DNA of 64,000 bases from CALCKU01 sp964534845. Its GTDB lineage: Bacteria; Pseudomonadota; Alphaproteobacteria; Caulobacterales; Maricaulaceae. Under the pieces are notes generated by a model. That model saw only the letters and a list, made by a program, of their open reading frames with translations. It did no database searches and was not told the DNA's origin. Of the stretch, positions 18,575 to 26,372 are shown piece by piece; within the stretch, counting starts at the first letter, position 1, and every line of letters begins with the position of its first letter. Position numbers and translations under genes: made by a program. The stretch is from the NCBI GenBank assembly GCA_964534845.1, contig CAZHPV010000007.1:1-64000 (forward strand). Direction: 5' to 3'.

Positions 18575-19690
18575 ATGAATATATTACAAATCCTTCCAGC
18601 ATTAAATGCAGGCGGTGTCGAGCGGACAACGCTGGAAATTGTCGAAGCCCTCATCGAGGCAGGTCATAAGGCGCATATTATCTCTGCGGGCGGTGGCATG
18701 GTGAGTGCAATAAAAGCTCTGGGCGGCATACATTACACCTATAATATCGGGTCAAAAAATATATTGACTGTCCCGCACCGTATCCGCTTTTTAAGCTGCT
18801 ATATTCGAGACCACGAGATAGATATTGTCCATGCGCGTTCGCGTGCGCCAGCGTGGCCCGCCTTTTATGCAGCCAAATCCCAAAAGCGTCCTTTTGTGAC
18901 AAGCTATCAGGGCCATTATAAAGCCTCTCATCCGCTCAAGAGATATTATAATGCCGTTATGACGCGCGGCGAGATTGTTATCGCTAACTCCGAATTCACG
19001 CGCAGCCATATAATTGCAGAACACAAAATAGACCCGAAGAAAATCATCACCATACCACGCGGCGTGGATATTAATATTTTTGATCCCAAACGGTTTTCAT
19101 CGCTGGAGATAAGTCAAATAAGGGCGGATTGGAATATAAACCCCAATCAAAAACTCCTCCTATTACCGGGCCGGTTTTCACGCTGGAAAGGCCACCACAC
19201 AGCCCTTAAAGCCTTAGCCGAACTCCCAGACGATTATGCCCTGATATGTATGGGGGATATGCAGGGACATTCAGCCTACCTTACAGAAATTAAGCAGCTA
19301 GCTAAGGCCCTTAACGTAACACAGAGGCTAAGCCTCTACCCGCACGTGAATAACGTGGCACTGGCTATGCTCGCTGCGGATGTTGTTCTATCATGTTCTA
19401 CGCAGCCTGAAGCCTTTGGCCGTATCGCGATAGAAGCGCAAGCGATGGGGCGACCGATCATTGCCACGGCGCATGGCGGTGCGCTAGAAACCATTATTGA
19501 TAAACAAACCGGCTTCCTTGTCCCGCCCGAAGATCCCAAATCACTAGCCAAGGCGATATTAAAGGTTAGTCGGTGGAAAGGCTATAAGCCTCAGCTTGCG
19601 CGTGACCGAATTGTCACACATTTTTCTAAAGCTGCCCTCCAAAGGGCAAATTTGGACATTTATTACCGTCTCGCCAATTTGAAAGCTTGA
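18575..19690 (+). CDS. GT4-family glycosyltransferase
   Basis: A 371-residue glycosyltransferase with the GT-B fold. The N-terminal domain begins ILPALNAGGVERTTLEI. The C-terminal donor domain has LLPGRFSRWKGHHTA and the E-x7-E motif region EAFGRIAIEAQAMGRP followed by IATAHGGALETI. It probably builds lipopolysaccharide core or another envelope glycan at the inner face of the inner membrane. Donor and acceptor cannot be read from sequence. It immediately precedes infC and diverges from the alpha/beta hydrolase. Confidence 0.9.
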   Translation: MNILQILPALNAGGVERTTLEIVEALIEAGHKAHIISAGGGMVSAIKALGGIHYTYNIGSKNILTVPHRIRFLSCYIRDHEIDIVHARSRAPAWPAFYAAKSQKRPFVTSYQGHYKASHPLKRYYNAVMTRGEIVIANSEFTRSHIIAEHKIDPKKIITIPRGVDINIFDPKRFSSLEISQIRADWNINPNQKLLLLPGRFSRWKGHHTALKALAELPDDYALICMGDMQGHSAYLTEIKQLAKALNVTQRLSLYPHVNNVALAMLAADVVLSCSTQPEAFGRIAIEAQAMGRPIIATAHGGALETIIDKQTGFLVPPEDPKSLAKAILKVSRWKGYKPQLARDRIVTHFSKAALQRANLDIYYRLANLKA

Positions 19691-19735
19691 AAAAACAGGT
19701 GAACTCGCCCATATTCACGCTCACTTTCAATCGCC

Positions 19736-19752
19736 AAAGGAGATATGGCATT
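19736..19752 (+). promoter_or_regulatory. infC: Ribosome-binding site and AUU start of infC
   Basis: AAAGGAG (19736-19742) lies seven bases before an in-frame ATT at 19750. The residues that follow (SRRPLAAPPKKKGPRIN) match the true N-terminus of initiation factor 3. No ATG, GTG or TTG lies at this spacing. The rare AUU start, known for E. coli infC where IF3 represses its own translation, therefore appears to be used here. Confidence 0.75.
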
Positions 19753-20286
19753 TCTAGACGACCACTCGCCGCCCCCCCAAAGAAAAAAGGCCCGCGCATT
19801 AATGAAGACATCATGTCTTCCACAGTACTTCTCATCACAGAAACCGGCGAAAAACGAGGTAAGGTTTCCATAGCGGAAGCCTTGGCAGCCGCTCGCGCTG
19901 CGGGGCTTGATCTGGTTGAAGTCGCACCTAGCCCCGACACCCCCGTCGTTAAAATTCTGGATTACGGAAAAGTCCGTTTTGAAAACCAGAAAAAACGCGC
20001 CGCAGCCCGTAAGCGTCAGAAGACACAAGACGTAAAAGAAATCAAAATGCGGCCCAATATCGATACCCATGATTATAATGTAAAAACCAAAGCGATGACC
20101 CGCTTTTTTGAGCGCGGGGATAAAGTGAAAGTCACTATCCGCTTTCGGGGTCGCGAAATGGCACATATGGATCGTGGGACCAATCTTTTACAGCGCGTCA
20201 AAGACGATTTTGAAGAGATCGCCAAAGTCGAGTTTGAACCCAAAACCGAAGGCCGCCTCATGACAATGGTGCTCGCCCCGCGTTAG
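19750..20286 (+). CDS. infC: Translation initiation factor IF-3
   Basis: IF3 binds the 30S subunit, discriminates the initiator tRNA and start codon and keeps subunits apart. From the ATT at 19750 the product is 178 residues, normal for IF3. It has the N-domain (GPRINEDI, AEALAAARAAGLDLVEVAP, VVKILDYGKVRFE), the lysine-rich linker and the C-domain (KEIKMRPNIDTHDYNVK, KVTIRFRGREMAHMDRG). An ATG-only start at 19813 would cut off the conserved GPRINE, and the TTG at 19687 would overlap the upstream glycosyltransferase. It precedes rpmI and rplT in the usual infC-rpmI-rplT order. Confidence 0.95.
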   Translation: MSRRPLAAPPKKKGPRINEDIMSSTVLLITETGEKRGKVSIAEALAAARAAGLDLVEVAPSPDTPVVKILDYGKVRFENQKKRAAARKRQKTQDVKEIKMRPNIDTHDYNVKTKAMTRFFERGDKVKVTIRFRGREMAHMDRGTNLLQRVKDDFEEIAKVEFEPKTEGRLMTMVLAPR

Positions 20287-20422
20287 ACATGTTAGCACCC
20301 TTTCGCTATCAATTTCTTCCCTGAATCTATCATGAGTTTTTGAGTAAATTGCGCGCACAGGCCTTGCAATCCGGTAAATCCCCGTTATAAGCCCCTTTCC
20401 TTCACATTGAAGGCGCAGCGAC

Positions 20423-20480
20423 ATAGGCAAATGGCATGCCTATCCGCTCAAATGGCGGCCAAGATCGGGGCTTCACCGAT
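20423..20480 (+). promoter_or_regulatory. Three consecutive hairpins in the rpmI leader
   Basis: Stems ATAGGC/GCCTAT (20423-20428 with 20438-20443), CCGC/GCGG (20444-20447 with 20455-20458) and ATCGG/CCGAT (20464-20468 with 20476-20480) stand side by side just before the rpmI ribosome-binding site. L20 autoregulates the rpmI-rplT mRNA in other bacteria through a structured leader, so this is a candidate site. The proposal is inference from position and structure. Confidence 0.4.
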
Positions 20481-20504
20481 ACGGCCCATAATTAGGAGAC
20501 CGAA

Positions 20505-20705
20505 ATGCCAAAAATGAAGACCAAGTCAGGCGCAAAAAAGCGCTTCAAACTGACAGCCTCAGGCAAGGTAAAAGCAGGCCATGCTGGCAAACGCCACGGC
20601 ATGATCAAACGCAGTAATGACCAAATCCGTAATCTACGCGGCACGCGTGTCTTAAAAGAATGCGATGCCAAGGTCGTACGCAAGAAATATTTACCCAACG
20701 GTTAG
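20505..20705 (+). CDS. rpmI: 50S ribosomal protein L35
   Basis: A 66-residue, highly basic protein beginning MPKMKTKSGAKKRFKLTASG, the diagnostic L35 start, with KAGHAGKRHGMIKRS in the middle. It is a component of the large ribosomal subunit. A TAGGAGAC ribosome-binding site precedes the ATG. It sits between infC and rplT in the canonical operon, 219 bases after infC with a structured leader in that gap. Confidence 0.97.
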   Translation: MPKMKTKSGAKKRFKLTASGKVKAGHAGKRHGMIKRSNDQIRNLRGTRVLKECDAKVVRKKYLPNG

Positions 20706-20781
20706 CGTGTAACGGTCAGGACGACTGACCTTAAACATCTACGCAAACCATCTTGAAATACACTCAGTTTAGGAGACACCT

Positions 20782-21504
20782 ATGTCCCGTGTAAAACGCG
20801 GCGTCACAAAACACGCCAGACACAAAAAGATTATTGATGCAGCCAAAGGCTACCGCGGACGGCGCAAAAACACATTCCGTATTGCCAATCAGGCCGTCGA
20901 AAAAGCCGGACAATATGCTTATATTGGCCGCAAGCTTAAAAAACGCCAATACCGCGCACTCTGGATTCAACGTATTAACGCCGCCGCCCGCCTAAATGGA
21001 ATGACTTATGGTCGGTTTATGGACGGTTTGAACAAGGCAGGCATTTCGCTTGACCGTAAAGTCTTAGCTGATATGGCAGGCAACGAACCTGAAGCCTTTG
21101 CAGCCTTGGTAGAAACAGCCAAAGCCCATGCAAGCGCACCGCATACTGTTGAGGGCGGCAATAAAAAGCCCGCACCAAAACCAAAACCTGCGCCCAAGCC
21201 GAAAGCTGAACCTAAAGCCGAAACCAAGCCAGCTGCTAAAAAAGAGGCCTCTAAAAAAGCCCCGCCGAAAGTTCTCTATACGGACGGTGCGACTGACGGC
21301 GAACCTGATGATCTTAAAAAGATCAAGGGAATCGGTCCTAAGTTTGAAGGCGATCTGAACGCCAAAGGGATTTATTATTTCCGCCAAATCGCAGCATGGA
21401 AGCCCGAAGATGTCGAGATGGTTGATAAGCTTATCGATTCGTTTCCGGGCCGGATTGAGCGCGATGAGTGGGTCAAACAGGCCGGTGAACTCGCCAAAGA
21501 CTAA
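20782..21504 (+). CDS. rplT: 50S ribosomal protein L20 fused to a C-terminal helix-hairpin-helix domain
   Basis: Residues 1-118 are a full-length L20: MSRVKRGVTKHARHKK, YRGRRKNTFRIANQAVEK, LWIQRINAAARLNG and LNKAGISLDRKVLADMA. L20 is an early assembly protein of the large subunit. The gene does not stop there. A Pro/Lys/Ala linker (about 125-170) leads to a helix-hairpin-helix-type domain (about 177-240: LKKIKGIGPKFEGDLNAKGI, then GRIERDEWVKQA). The same kind of tail is known on L21 and on other proteins of some alphaproteobacteria, but L20 normally ends near residue 118. The reading frame is open and unbroken to a terminator at 21529. Confidence 0.93.
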   Translation: MSRVKRGVTKHARHKKIIDAAKGYRGRRKNTFRIANQAVEKAGQYAYIGRKLKKRQYRALWIQRINAAARLNGMTYGRFMDGLNKAGISLDRKVLADMAGNEPEAFAALVETAKAHASAPHTVEGGNKKPAPKPKPAPKPKAEPKAETKPAAKKEASKKAPPKVLYTDGATDGEPDDLKKIKGIGPKFEGDLNAKGIYYFRQIAAWKPEDVEMVDKLIDSFPGRIERDEWVKQAGELAKD

Positions 21505-21520
21505 ACACAGCTTTATCGAT

Positions 21521-21625
21521 TTAAATTTGGGCGCCTATTGGGCGCCTTTTTAATTTCAGCATTTCCCGAATTTCCGAGGCCTTCATCTGCGTCATTCGGC
21601 TTGCCAGTAAATGTTCCAGCTTCAT
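21521..21625 (-). pseudogene. Fragment resembling the N-terminus of a PLP-dependent aminotransferase
   Basis: On the minus strand, 34 codons from the ATG at 21625 read ASRMTQMKASEIREMLKL in the middle. This closely resembles the N-terminus of the class I/II (2-aminoadipate/MocR-like) aminotransferases, which continue with a Phe-Ala-Gly-Gly-rich segment. Here the reading ends at a TAA inside the rplT terminator hairpin. It looks like a gene remnant cut off at the rplT 3' end, though a small functional peptide is not excluded. Confidence 0.5.
21529..21551 (+). terminator. Rho-independent terminator after rplT
   Basis: A GGCGCC / GGCGCC stem (21530-21535 with 21541-21546) and a five-base loop are followed by TTTTT on the plus strand, 25 bases after the rplT stop. 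This is a canonical intrinsic terminator and closes the infC-rpmI-rplT unit before pheS. Confidence 0.85.
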
Positions 21626-21801
21626 AGCGGGTTTTCCGTAAGTTACGGCCTTGGCTCTAACTTAATTCGCAGAATTGTGCATTCATTTTTAGGCCTATAA
21701 AGAGAATTAATAGCGCAGTGCGAACTGTCTTTATCCATCCATGTATTGACGCGCAGCATTTGAGGCGTAAAACGGGTCAAAATTTACGGAAAAAGAAATC
21801 C

Positions 21802-22872
21802 ATGAGCGATCTTGCAGCCATTAAAGATAAATATGCAACCCAAATAGAAAAAGCGGAAACGCTGGCAACTCTCGATGCCGTGCGCGTTGCCGCTCTTGGC
21901 AAAAAGGGTGAAGTCTCGCTTATGATGCGCGGACTAGGCAAAATGACCCCGGACGAAAAGAAAGTTATGGGGCCAGCGCTTAACGGGTTAAAGACCGAGA
22001 TAGCCGCCCTTGTTGAGGTGCGTAAATCCGGTCTTGAAGCCGCAGAAATGGACGCCGCCCTTGCCAACGAAACACTGGATATGTCCCTGCCAGTAGGGCT
22101 GTCCCAAGGCACGCTCCATCCTGTGCAGCAAGTCATGGAAGAAATGGCTGTGATTTTTTCCGATATGGGCTTTTCCGTTGCCGAAGGCCCTGACATTGAA
22201 GATGATTTTCACAATTTCACCGCGCTAAATTTCCCGCCCGGCCACCCCGCGCGTGATATGCATGATACATTCTTTATGGCCGCGGAGGCTGAGGGCGAAG
22301 AGAAAAAAGTACTGCGCACTCACACCTCACCCGTACAAGTGCGCACTATGATGAGCCAGAAGCCACCTATCCGCATTATTGCGCCGGGCCGTACTTACCG
22401 CTGTGATAGTGACCAGACCCATACACCCATGTTCCATCAGGTCGAGGGACTGGTTATCGACAAAGATATCCATATGGGCCACCTTAAGGGCTGTCTGATG
22501 GACTTCCTTTCCGCCTTTTTCGAAACCGATGTAGACGTGCAGTTCCGCCCGCATCATTTCCCCTTTACCGAACCCAGCGCTGAAATGGATGTGCGGTACG
22601 AACGTGTCGGCTCGGAAATCCGTATCGGCCAAGGCGATAAATGGATGGAAATTCTAGGCTCCGGCATGGTGCATCCCAATGTGTTGCGCAATTGCGGGCT
22701 TGACCCGGACGAATATCAAGGCTTTGCCTTTGGCATGGGCGTGGACCGGCTGGCTATGCTCAAATATGGCATACCCGACCTGCGCGATATGTTCGCCTCT
22801 GATACGCGCTGGCTCGGCCATTACGGCTTTAGCCCGCTCCTGCAAGCAAACCTCGCGACGGGGCTATCATAA
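21802..22872 (+). CDS. pheS: Phenylalanine-tRNA ligase alpha subunit
   Basis: PheS is the catalytic subunit of the alpha2-beta2 phenylalanyl-tRNA synthetase. From the ATG at 21802 the product has 356 residues, the family norm. It has an N-terminal coiled coil for tRNA binding, class II motif 1 (GFSVAEGPDIEDDFHNFTAL), HPARDMHDTFF, motif 2 (RTYRCDSDQTHTPMFHQVEG) and motif 3 (GFAFGMGVDRLAMLKYGI). An upstream in-frame ATG at 21718 adds 28 non-conserved residues and is rejected. The stop overlaps the pheT start by one base (TAATG). Confidence 0.97.
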   Translation: MSDLAAIKDKYATQIEKAETLATLDAVRVAALGKKGEVSLMMRGLGKMTPDEKKVMGPALNGLKTEIAALVEVRKSGLEAAEMDAALANETLDMSLPVGLSQGTLHPVQQVMEEMAVIFSDMGFSVAEGPDIEDDFHNFTALNFPPGHPARDMHDTFFMAAEAEGEEKKVLRTHTSPVQVRTMMSQKPPIRIIAPGRTYRCDSDQTHTPMFHQVEGLVIDKDIHMGHLKGCLMDFLSAFFETDVDVQFRPHHFPFTEPSAEMDVRYERVGSEIRIGQGDKWMEILGSGMVHPNVLRNCGLDPDEYQGFAFGMGVDRLAMLKYGIPDLRDMFASDTRWLGHYGFSPLLQANLATGLS

Positions 22873-25265
22873 TGAAATTCACACGCTCATGGCTCTTGGA
22901 GCATTTAAAAACTGACGCGGATATTCACGCCATCGCCGAGGCAATGACGCTGGCGGGGTTGGAGGTTGAGGAGATCGAAAACCCGGCGCAAAAGCTTGCG
23001 GATTTCACCATTGCCCATGTCACCCACGCCGAGAAACATCCAGATGCAGATAAGCTCTCTGTGTGCTTAGTCGAGACCCATGAAGGCACCAAACAAATCG
23101 TCTGCGGTGCGCCCAATGCGCGTGCGGGCATTGCGGTGGCATATGCGGGGCTTGGCACCTATATTCCGGGGCTAGATTTCTCACTTGATAAAAAGCCGCG
23201 TAAGATCAGAGGCGTTGAAAGTTTTGGTATGATGTGCTCGTCCAAAGAGCTGGAATTGGGCGAAGACCATGACGGTATTTTGGAACTTGACCCTAAAGAC
23301 TACACAATCGGCCAGCCTATATCCGAGGCCATGAAAATGAATGACCCTGTGATTGATTTTGAGGTTACGCCTAACCGACCCGATTGGTGCGGGGTGGACA
23401 ATATCGCCCGTGACCTCGCCGCTGTCGGCCTAGGCGAGCTTATCACGCCAGACGTCAAGCCCGTTAATGGCAGCTTTCCCTGTCCGCAAAAAATTGAAAT
23501 TGACGCGCCGGATGCCTGTCCGGTTTTCGCTGGCCGTGTCGTACGCGGGGTTAAAAACGGCCCCTCGCCTGACTGGTTGCAAAAACGTCTCAAAGCCATT
23601 GGTCTGCGTCCTATCTCGGCCCTCGTCGATATAACCAATCTTATGTCCTATGACCGCGCTAGGCCGCTTCACGTCTATGATCTTGCAAAACTTGACGGGC
23701 CTATTCGCGCACGTCTTGGTAATTCTGGCGAAAGCTTTAACGCGCTTGATGATAAGGACTATTCTGTCAGCGAAGATATGTGCGTGATCGCCGATAATGC
23801 CCGCGTGCTCGGCCTTGGCGGCGTTATGGGTGGGACTTATTCCGGCGTATCCGAGACGACTACAGATGTGTTCATCGAGAGCGCCTATTTCGACCCGGCG
23901 CGCACACGGCGCACAGGACGGGCGACGGGTATAAATAGCGATGCCAAATACCGCTTTGAGCGCGGCGTCGATACGGGCTTTGTCGTGGACGGTCTGGAAC
24001 TCGCCACACAATATGTGCTTGATATTTGCGGGGGCGAGGCCAGCGAAATAGAAATTGCTGGCACTGTTCCTGCGCCGCCTGCCAATCTGGATTTCAACCC
24101 GTCCGAGGTTAAACGCCTAACCGGACTGGATTTAAAAGATGACGACATTGCCAAAATTCTAACAGACCTTGGGTTTGGTGTAACGCAAGGCGGGACATGG
24201 ATGGTCACAGTGCCTACATGGCGACGGGATGTCGAAGGCCCGGCTGATTTGGTTGAAGATATTGCCCGCATACACGGCTATCATCATTTAGAGGCCGTTA
24301 GCCTGCCCGCGCTAAAAGGTCGGCGCGAACCGACAGCGACACTCACGCAAAACCGCACACGTCTCGCCAGACGCGCCCTTGCCGCGCGGGGGTTATCAGA
24401 AGCGATAAGCTGGTCATTTGTCCTAAGGGACCATGCAAAAATATTTGACGGCGGGGCAGAAGCGCTTCTGCTCGATAATCCAATTTCAACTGATCTGGAT
24501 TGCATGCGCCCCTGCGCGCTTATACATTTGCTGCTGTCGGGACAGCGTAATGCAGATAAGGGCTATCCTCGCGCTGCCCTGTTCGAATTAGGCCCGATAT
24601 ACCGCGGACAAGAGCCCGAGGCGCAGGCTTTATCACTGGCAGGCATGCGCCGCATAGAAACCGAACGAAATTGGGACGGCCCCGCGCAGCTAAGCGCGCT
24701 AAGCGCGAAAGCCGATGTTATGGCAGCCCTTGGCGCAATGGGTGTTAATCTTGAAAATCTTCAGCTCTCAAAACCCCAAGGCAGCTATTGGCATCCGGGG
24801 CGTTCTGCTCGCCTGCAAATGGGGCCTAAAAATATCATAGCCGATTTTGGCGAGCTTCATCCACGCGCCCTGAAAGCACTGGATATTGACTGCCGTGTAG
24901 CCGGCTTTGAAATCTGGCCCGAAAATATACCCGCGCCGAAGAAAAAATCCCTCAGCAAATCCAGAGGAGCACTGGATCTCTCCGAGCTTATGCCTGTTCA
25001 CAGAGATTTTGCCTTTATTGTGGCTGAAGATATAGCAGCCAATAGCATCATAAAGGCTGCCAAAGGCGCGGACCGGACGTTAATAACGGACGTAACGCTA
25101 TTTGATGTCTACCGCGGTCAAGGCGTTGAGGCGGGTCATAAATCGCTTGCGATTGACGTCACGCTATCACCCAAGGACAAAACCCTGACAGATAAAGACA
25201 TAGAGACCGTATCCGGTAAAATTATCGCGGCTATTGGAAAAGTGGGTGGGACATTAAGGGGTTAG
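22872..25265 (+). CDS. pheT: Phenylalanine-tRNA ligase beta subunit
   Basis: PheT carries the editing site and tRNA-binding domains of phenylalanyl-tRNA synthetase. The 797 residues hold an N-terminal tRNA-binding EMAP-like domain (ADKLSVCLVETHEGTKQIVCGAPNAR), the B3/B4 editing domain (LVDITNLMSYDRARPLHVYD), the B5 domain (PTWRRDVEGPADLVEDIARI) and the C-terminal anticodon-binding fold (VHRDFAFIVAEDI, LFDVYRGQGV). It is translationally coupled to pheS through a one-base overlap, which suits a 2:2 complex. Confidence 0.97.
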   Translation: MKFTRSWLLEHLKTDADIHAIAEAMTLAGLEVEEIENPAQKLADFTIAHVTHAEKHPDADKLSVCLVETHEGTKQIVCGAPNARAGIAVAYAGLGTYIPGLDFSLDKKPRKIRGVESFGMMCSSKELELGEDHDGILELDPKDYTIGQPISEAMKMNDPVIDFEVTPNRPDWCGVDNIARDLAAVGLGELITPDVKPVNGSFPCPQKIEIDAPDACPVFAGRVVRGVKNGPSPDWLQKRLKAIGLRPISALVDITNLMSYDRARPLHVYDLAKLDGPIRARLGNSGESFNALDDKDYSVSEDMCVIADNARVLGLGGVMGGTYSGVSETTTDVFIESAYFDPARTRRTGRATGINSDAKYRFERGVDTGFVVDGLELATQYVLDICGGEASEIEIAGTVPAPPANLDFNPSEVKRLTGLDLKDDDIAKILTDLGFGVTQGGTWMVTVPTWRRDVEGPADLVEDIARIHGYHHLEAVSLPALKGRREPTATLTQNRTRLARRALAARGLSEAISWSFVLRDHAKIFDGGAEALLLDNPISTDLDCMRPCALIHLLLSGQRNADKGYPRAALFELGPIYRGQEPEAQALSLAGMRRIETERNWDGPAQLSALSAKADVMAALGAMGVNLENLQLSKPQGSYWHPGRSARLQMGPKNIIADFGELHPRALKALDIDCRVAGFEIWPENIPAPKKKSLSKSRGALDLSELMPVHRDFAFIVAEDIAANSIIKAAKGADRTLITDVTLFDVYRGQGVEAGHKSLAIDVTLSPKDKTLTDKDIETVSGKIIAAIGKVGGTLRG

Positions 25266-25291
25266 CTTGAGCTAACCCTCCAACCTCGCTT

Positions 25292-25765
25292 TTAAGGCTT
25301 GGCTGTATTGTTTGGAGCATGCTTTTGCATACTACCTTCCATTTTCTCAGCAATTTCGGACATGGGTTCGATAAGACCGCCCAGTCCGTCTTCATCGGCA
25401 ATCATGGGTAACATTACCGCAAAGAGTGCATTAAAATCGGGTAAGCCATTGGCATCGCGCTTATCCAGCGCACCTGATTTTTCGATCTTTTCTCCGAAAT
25501 TCTTTGCCGTAGACTTCATTTTCGATTGTAATTTCTCATCCTGTACAACCCCTAGCATATCGCCCATGAGCGCATTGAAATCAGGCATAGTCTCAAGAAT
25601 GTCAGCAATTTCAGCCTCGGTCGGTAATTGCGGGGCCGTTGTCTTACTTGGCGCGCTGAGAGGCTCAGGCGTATTTGCCGGTTCAGGATGGGCCACTGCG
25701 ATAGATGAGATGGCGAGAGATGCGAAGCCTGTAAGGGCGAAAGTCTTGAAAGCTATGCGAAACAT
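25292..25765 (-). CDS. Secreted hypothetical protein
   Basis: No known family is recognised. The 157-residue product has a clear signal peptide (residues 1-25, ending SIAVAHP), a Pro/Thr-rich linker and two similar blocks: MPDFNALMGDMLGVVQDEKL and LPDFNALFAVMLPMIADEDG. This suggests an internal duplication of a short helical unit. The ATG at 25765, preceded by AAGGAGA, is chosen. The longer open frame upstream would run antisense through rimM. It diverges from rimM and is convergent with pheT. Confidence 0.6.
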   Translation of the reverse strand: MFRIAFKTFALTGFASLAISSIAVAHPEPANTPEPLSAPSKTTAPQLPTEAEIADILETMPDFNALMGDMLGVVQDEKLQSKMKSTAKNFGEKIEKSGALDKRDANGLPDFNALFAVMLPMIADEDGLGGLIEPMSEIAEKMEGSMQKHAPNNTAKP

Positions 25766-25847
25766 AAATGTCTCCTTCTTTACCGTCAGTCCACAAACCC
25801 GTTTTGCGGCAATGACTTTTTGATAATTATGACCTATCACACCCATT

Positions 25848-26372
25848 ATGAATGAAAGCCAAACACAAAAAATGGTATGCGTGGCTGCAATAGCGGGTGC
25901 TTTCGGCGTTAAAGGCGAGGTGAAAATCAAGAGCTTTACGCAAGACCCTATCGCTTGTGTTGGATATGGCCCCCTATGTGACACTGAGGGTCGCATAATC
26001 CTGACACCCCACACCCACCGCTTGATGAAGACCTTTATTGCCGTAAAAGCTGATGAAGTTTCCACACGCGAAGAAGCTGAAGCGCTCAAGTCAACGCTCT
26101 TATATGTCCCGCGATCGGCTCTGCCGCAGCCCGAAGAGGACGATTTTTATTATGCTGATCTTGTGGGTCTAGAGGTGAAATCTACCACAGGCAAAAGACT
26201 GGGTAAAATTATCGGCGTTCACGAATTTGGCGCGGGCGATATGCTCGAAATAAAACCACCCAAAGGCGCTAAAAACACGGCAAGCTGGTTCCATCCTTTT
26301 CGCAAGGAGACAGTGCCCAAGGTTGATCTTGCCGCCGGGCGCGTAATTATCGAGGTTTTAGAGGCAGAATAG
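25848..26372 (+). CDS. rimM: Ribosome maturation factor RimM
   Basis: RimM assists assembly of the 30S head and binds S19. The 174 residues show the N-terminal barrel start (VAAIAGAFGVKGEVKIKSF) and the C-terminal PRC-barrel domain (FYYADLVGLEVKS, GKIIGVHEFGAGDMLEIKPP). RimM usually lies in rpsP-rimM-trmD-rplS; here it stands alone, with a secreted protein diverging upstream and an esterase convergent downstream, so it is detached from its normal operon. Confidence 0.93.
   Translation: MNESQTQKMVCVAAIAGAFGVKGEVKIKSFTQDPIACVGYGPLCDTEGRIILTPHTHRLMKTFIAVKADEVSTREEAEALKSTLLYVPRSALPQPEEDDFYYADLVGLEVKSTTGKRLGKIIGVHEFGAGDMLEIKPPKGAKNTASWFHPFRKETVPKVDLAAGRVIIEVLEAE

Noticed and set aside
25766..26089. 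Extension of the secreted protein frame upstream of 25765
   Set aside because: It would run antisense through rimM. A good ribosome-binding site and signal peptide mark 25765 as the start.
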